Assembly: GCA_002394635.1 (NCBI GenBank)
Contig: DGUK01000060.1
Span: forward strand, 1 to 14,688
Length of the DNA: 14,688 nt
Source: Faecalitalea sp. UBA4312
GTDB taxonomy: Bacteria > Bacillota_I > Bacilli_A > Erysipelotrichales > Erysipelotrichaceae
Direction: 5' to 3'
Shown here: one piece after another, positions 13,045 through 14,688 of the stretch
Numbering within the stretch: position 1 is the stretch's first letter
Layout of the letters: every line of letters starts with the position of its first letter
Position numbers and translations under genes: made by a program
The notes under the pieces: model-generated
Told to the model about the DNA's origin: nothing
The model's database searches: none
Seen by the model: only the letters and a program-made list of their open reading frames with translations

Positions 13045-13905
13045 TTATTCGTTATATACTGTTTCATTAAAAATCTGTAAGGCCAGGCATCCTAGTCCGG
13101 TATGCACACCAACGGTACTGACCAGATTGATGATCTGTACATGCGCTCCCTGGATGGCTTCTTCTATCCTCCGGGCATAGATCTTGGCGTTTTCCAGCGC
13201 ATCTACATGCGCCAGGATATATGTATAATCCTTATTGGCACCGGCTTTCTTGATCACATCAATGACCGTCTCCTGTGCTTTTCTCGTCGTACGAACTTTG
13301 GCCATGACATCCACACGGCCTTTGGTGGTTCGATTGAGATGCAGTACAGGCTTGATCCGCAAAAAGCCAGCAAGAGCAGCTGCCATCGGTGTCAGCCGGC
13401 CACCCCGTACCATATGCTGCAGATCCTCAAAAATCAAGATCGTATCACTGGTATCGATGATCTCATTCAGTCGTTTCAGGATCGTATCAATATCCTTGCC
13501 CTGCTCATACATCCTTTTCGCTGTACGCACCAGCTGCGCTTCCACAACAGCCGTCACAAAGCAGTCAACGCCGATATATTCCAGACCGGTCTGCTTAGCC
13601 ATCATTTCCATCGCATCCAAGGCGCCGGACAAGCCCCGGCAGATCGGTACGCAGAATACCGTATCATACCCCGCTTCCTTGATTTCTCTAAAACATTCTT
13701 CAATATGTCCGAGCTTCGGCAACGATGTCTTCATCATCTTTTTATTATGCAGATTTTCCATATACTGGTCGTATGTTATGGTAACCATTTCATCATAGGA
13801 AACGCCATCACATTCTATTTGTAAAGGAACACAATAGATTCCTTCTTTTCTCCACTCATCCGGATGGATGCCTGTACCTGTATCTGTCACAAATGCTATT
13901 TTCAT
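13045..13905 (-). CDS. DegV-family fatty-acid-binding protein (FakB-like)
   Basis: DegV proteins bind a single fatty acid; FakB members present it to the kinase FakA for phosphorylation. The 286-residue protein is of family length and has the N-terminal strand and loop KIAFVTDTGTGI (usually TDSTSDL; here T replaces the usual S residues), KTSLPKLGHIEECF (usual TSQPS region), VCVPI-like FCVPICRGLSGAL, and FEDLQHMVRGGRLTP with the conserved GGR followed by a KPVLHL segment. The frame is open to a GTG at 13914, but AAGGTGAG spans that codon and is correctly spaced for the ATG at 13905. It is the first gene of the unit with the nuclease-like and SHOCT genes and is divergent from carB. No fakA is in the window. 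Confidence 0.92.
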   Translation of the reverse strand: MKIAFVTDTGTGIHPDEWRKEGIYCVPLQIECDGVSYDEMVTITYDQYMENLHNKKMMKTSLPKLGHIEECFREIKEAGYDTVFCVPICRGLSGALDAMEMMAKQTGLEYIGVDCFVTAVVEAQLVRTAKRMYEQGKDIDTILKRLNEIIDTSDTILIFEDLQHMVRGGRLTPMAAALAGFLRIKPVLHLNRTTKGRVDVMAKVRTTRKAQETVIDVIKKAGANKDYTYILAHVDALENAKIYARRIEEAIQGAHVQIINLVSTVGVHTGLGCLALQIFNETVYNE

Positions 13906-13933
13906 ATTTCTCACCTTACAATTGTTTTATAAT

Positions 13934-13963
13934 ATGTTATCACATTGCCATAATTCTTTTCAA
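13934..13963 (-). promoter_or_regulatory. Promoter of the degV unit
   Basis: TTGAAA (13963-13958), an 18-base spacer and TAACAT (13939-13934), with a TGA extension immediately upstream (extended -10). The -35 box falls inside the first copy of a 12-base direct repeat, so the repeat may be an operator. Confidence 0.55.
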
Positions 13964-14003
13964 TGAAAGTACTTTCAGGAAAAATACATGGAATTCTTTT
14001 CAA
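13952..14003. repeat. 12-base direct repeat pair, 40 bases apart, flanking a 14-base palindrome
   Basis: AATTCTTTTCAA occurs exactly at 13952-13963 and 13992-14003, spaced by 40 bases, about four DNA turns. Between them lies the perfect palindrome TGAAAGTACTTTCA (13964-13977). The first copy contains the degV -35 box and the second lies at the carB -35 region, so both divergent promoters could be controlled from here. The binding protein is unknown. Confidence 0.6.
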
Positions 14004-14011
14004 AGGATATG

Positions 14012-14017
14012 TATAAT
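14012..14017 (+). promoter_or_regulatory. -10 box of the carB promoter
   Basis: A perfect TATAAT (preceded by TG) has only a weak -35 (TGGAAT, 13989-13994, 17-base spacing), partly inside the second direct-repeat copy. The leader to carB would be about 23 bases, too short for a PyrR attenuator. Confidence 0.65.
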
Positions 14018-14046
14018 AATAAATTGGAAAATAAGGAGGACGACAA

Positions 14047-14688
14047 ATGCCGCAAAGAACTGATATTCATAAAATATTAATTATAGGATCCGGACCTATT
14101 GTCATTGGACAAGCCTGTGAATTCGACTATTCCGGTACCCAGGCGTGCAAAGCACTGCGAAGCCTTGGTTACCAGATCATATTGGTCAATTCCAATCCGG
14201 CTACGATCATGACCGATCCGGAGATGGCAGATGTTACTTATATTGAACCATTAAATGTGAAAAGACTGGAACAGATCATCGCCAAGGAACGGCCGGACGC
14301 CCTGTTGCCGAACCTAGGTGGACAATCCGGGCTGAATCTTTGTGCCGAGCTGTATAAAGAAGGTATTCTGGACAAATACAATGTACAGGTTATCGGTGTA
14401 CAGGTAGATGCGATCGAACGAGGCGAAGACCGTATTGAATTCAAGAAGACCATGAACATGCTGGGCATCGAAATGGCTCGCAGCGAAGTCGCTTACAGCG
14501 TAGATCAGGCACTTCAAATTGCCGATGACCTCAGTTATCCGGTTGTGCTGCGGCCAGCCTACACAATGGGTGGTGCCGGAGGAGGACTTGTCTATAATAT
14601 CGAAGAATTAAAGACAGTTGTTTCTAGAGGGTTAACGGCATCAATTGTTAATGAGTGTCTTATTGAAGAATCAATTCTAGGCTGGGAA
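14047..14688 (+). CDS. carB: Carbamoyl-phosphate synthase large subunit (partial, 3' end off the window)
   Basis: CarB makes carbamoyl phosphate for pyrimidine and arginine synthesis from bicarbonate, ATP and ammonia supplied by the CarA glutaminase. The visible 214 codons are the start of the first ATP-grasp half: KILIIGSGPIVIGQACEFDY, SGTQACKAL, NSNPATIMTDPEMAD, PNLGGQSGLNL, and the ATP-binding RPAYTMGGAGGGL. The full protein is normally about 1,060 residues, so some four fifths lie beyond the edge. AAGGAGGA ends 6 bases before the ATG. It is the only plus-strand gene here. No carA precedes it: the upstream gene is divergent, so carA must be elsewhere or downstream, or absent. Confidence 0.97.
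   Translation, partial: MPQRTDIHKILIIGSGPIVIGQACEFDYSGTQACKALRSLGYQIILVNSNPATIMTDPEMADVTYIEPLNVKRLEQIIAKERPDALLPNLGGQSGLNLCAELYKEGILDKYNVQVIGVQVDAIERGEDRIEFKKTMNMLGIEMARSEVAYSVDQALQIADDLSYPVVLRPAYTMGGAGGGLVYNIEELKTVVSRGLTASIVNECLIEESILGWE

Noticed and set aside
13102..13824. Open frame of 240 codons on the plus strand across degV
   Set aside because: It is antisense to a clear DegV protein, has no family-like sequence (rich in H, R, I, F from reversed codons) and no ribosome-binding site.
13978..14046. PyrR-type attenuator before carB
   Set aside because: The leader downstream of the -10 box is about 23 bases, and there is no anti-terminator or terminator pair.

Overview
The window looks like chromosomal DNA from a low-to-moderate G+C Bacillota (Firmicutes) anaerobe or fermenter. 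The signs are strong AGGAGG-type ribosome-binding sites, sigma-A-like promoters, U-tailed intrinsic terminators, a CcpA-type cre box and a yybP-ykoY riboswitch. A gut Erysipelotrichia-type organism is my guess from gene content; nothing in the window fixes the taxonomy. Every gene but the last (carB) lies on the minus strand, so transcription mostly runs from right to left. There are no rRNA or tRNA genes, CRISPR arrays, transposases or phage genes.

Layout from left to right. (1) 1-2657: a tight operon rarA > tsaE > tsaB > rimI (replication-fork maintenance, t6A tRNA modification, protein acetylation) that runs off the left edge. (2) 2670-3807: a CaCA-family cation antiporter with its own promoter, a yybP-ykoY (Mn2+) riboswitch and a terminator-type expression platform. 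(3) 3809-4376: a NudC-like Nudix hydrolase. (4) 4398-9690: a glucitol-family PTS locus of three transcription units: SorC-type regulator + EIIA; a SAF-domain NAD(P) oxidoreductase; and gutM + EIIC + EIIBC. The units share an operator-like motif (core ACAAATGTAT), and the last has a perfect cre box. No sorbitol-6-phosphate dehydrogenase (SrlD type) is present; the oxidoreductase takes its place. (5) 9767-12201: metY (O-acetylhomoserine sulfhydrylase) and a LysR-type regulator. (6) 12203-13942: degV-family fatty-acid-binding gene, a membrane-anchored protein with a CdiA_C-like putative nuclease domain, and a SHOCT-domain protein, apparently one operon. (7) 13952-14688: a divergent promoter region with a 12-bp direct repeat and a palindrome, then the 5' part of carB on the plus strand with no carA in front.

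The most interesting parts are the PTS locus, which probably serves a polyol whose phosphate is handled by a DRL/homoserine-dehydrogenase-like enzyme instead of SrlD; the Mn2+ riboswitch in front of an exchanger that would otherwise be called a Ca2+/Na+ antiporter; and the anchored toxin-like nuclease domain next to a SHOCT protein. For several genes the ribosome-binding site argues for a shorter start than the longest open frame (rarA, srlE, gutM, srlB, metY, degV); the coordinates given use those starts. No gene-free stretch exceeds 300 bases; the longest are 6541-6801 and 9589-9806, both regulatory.
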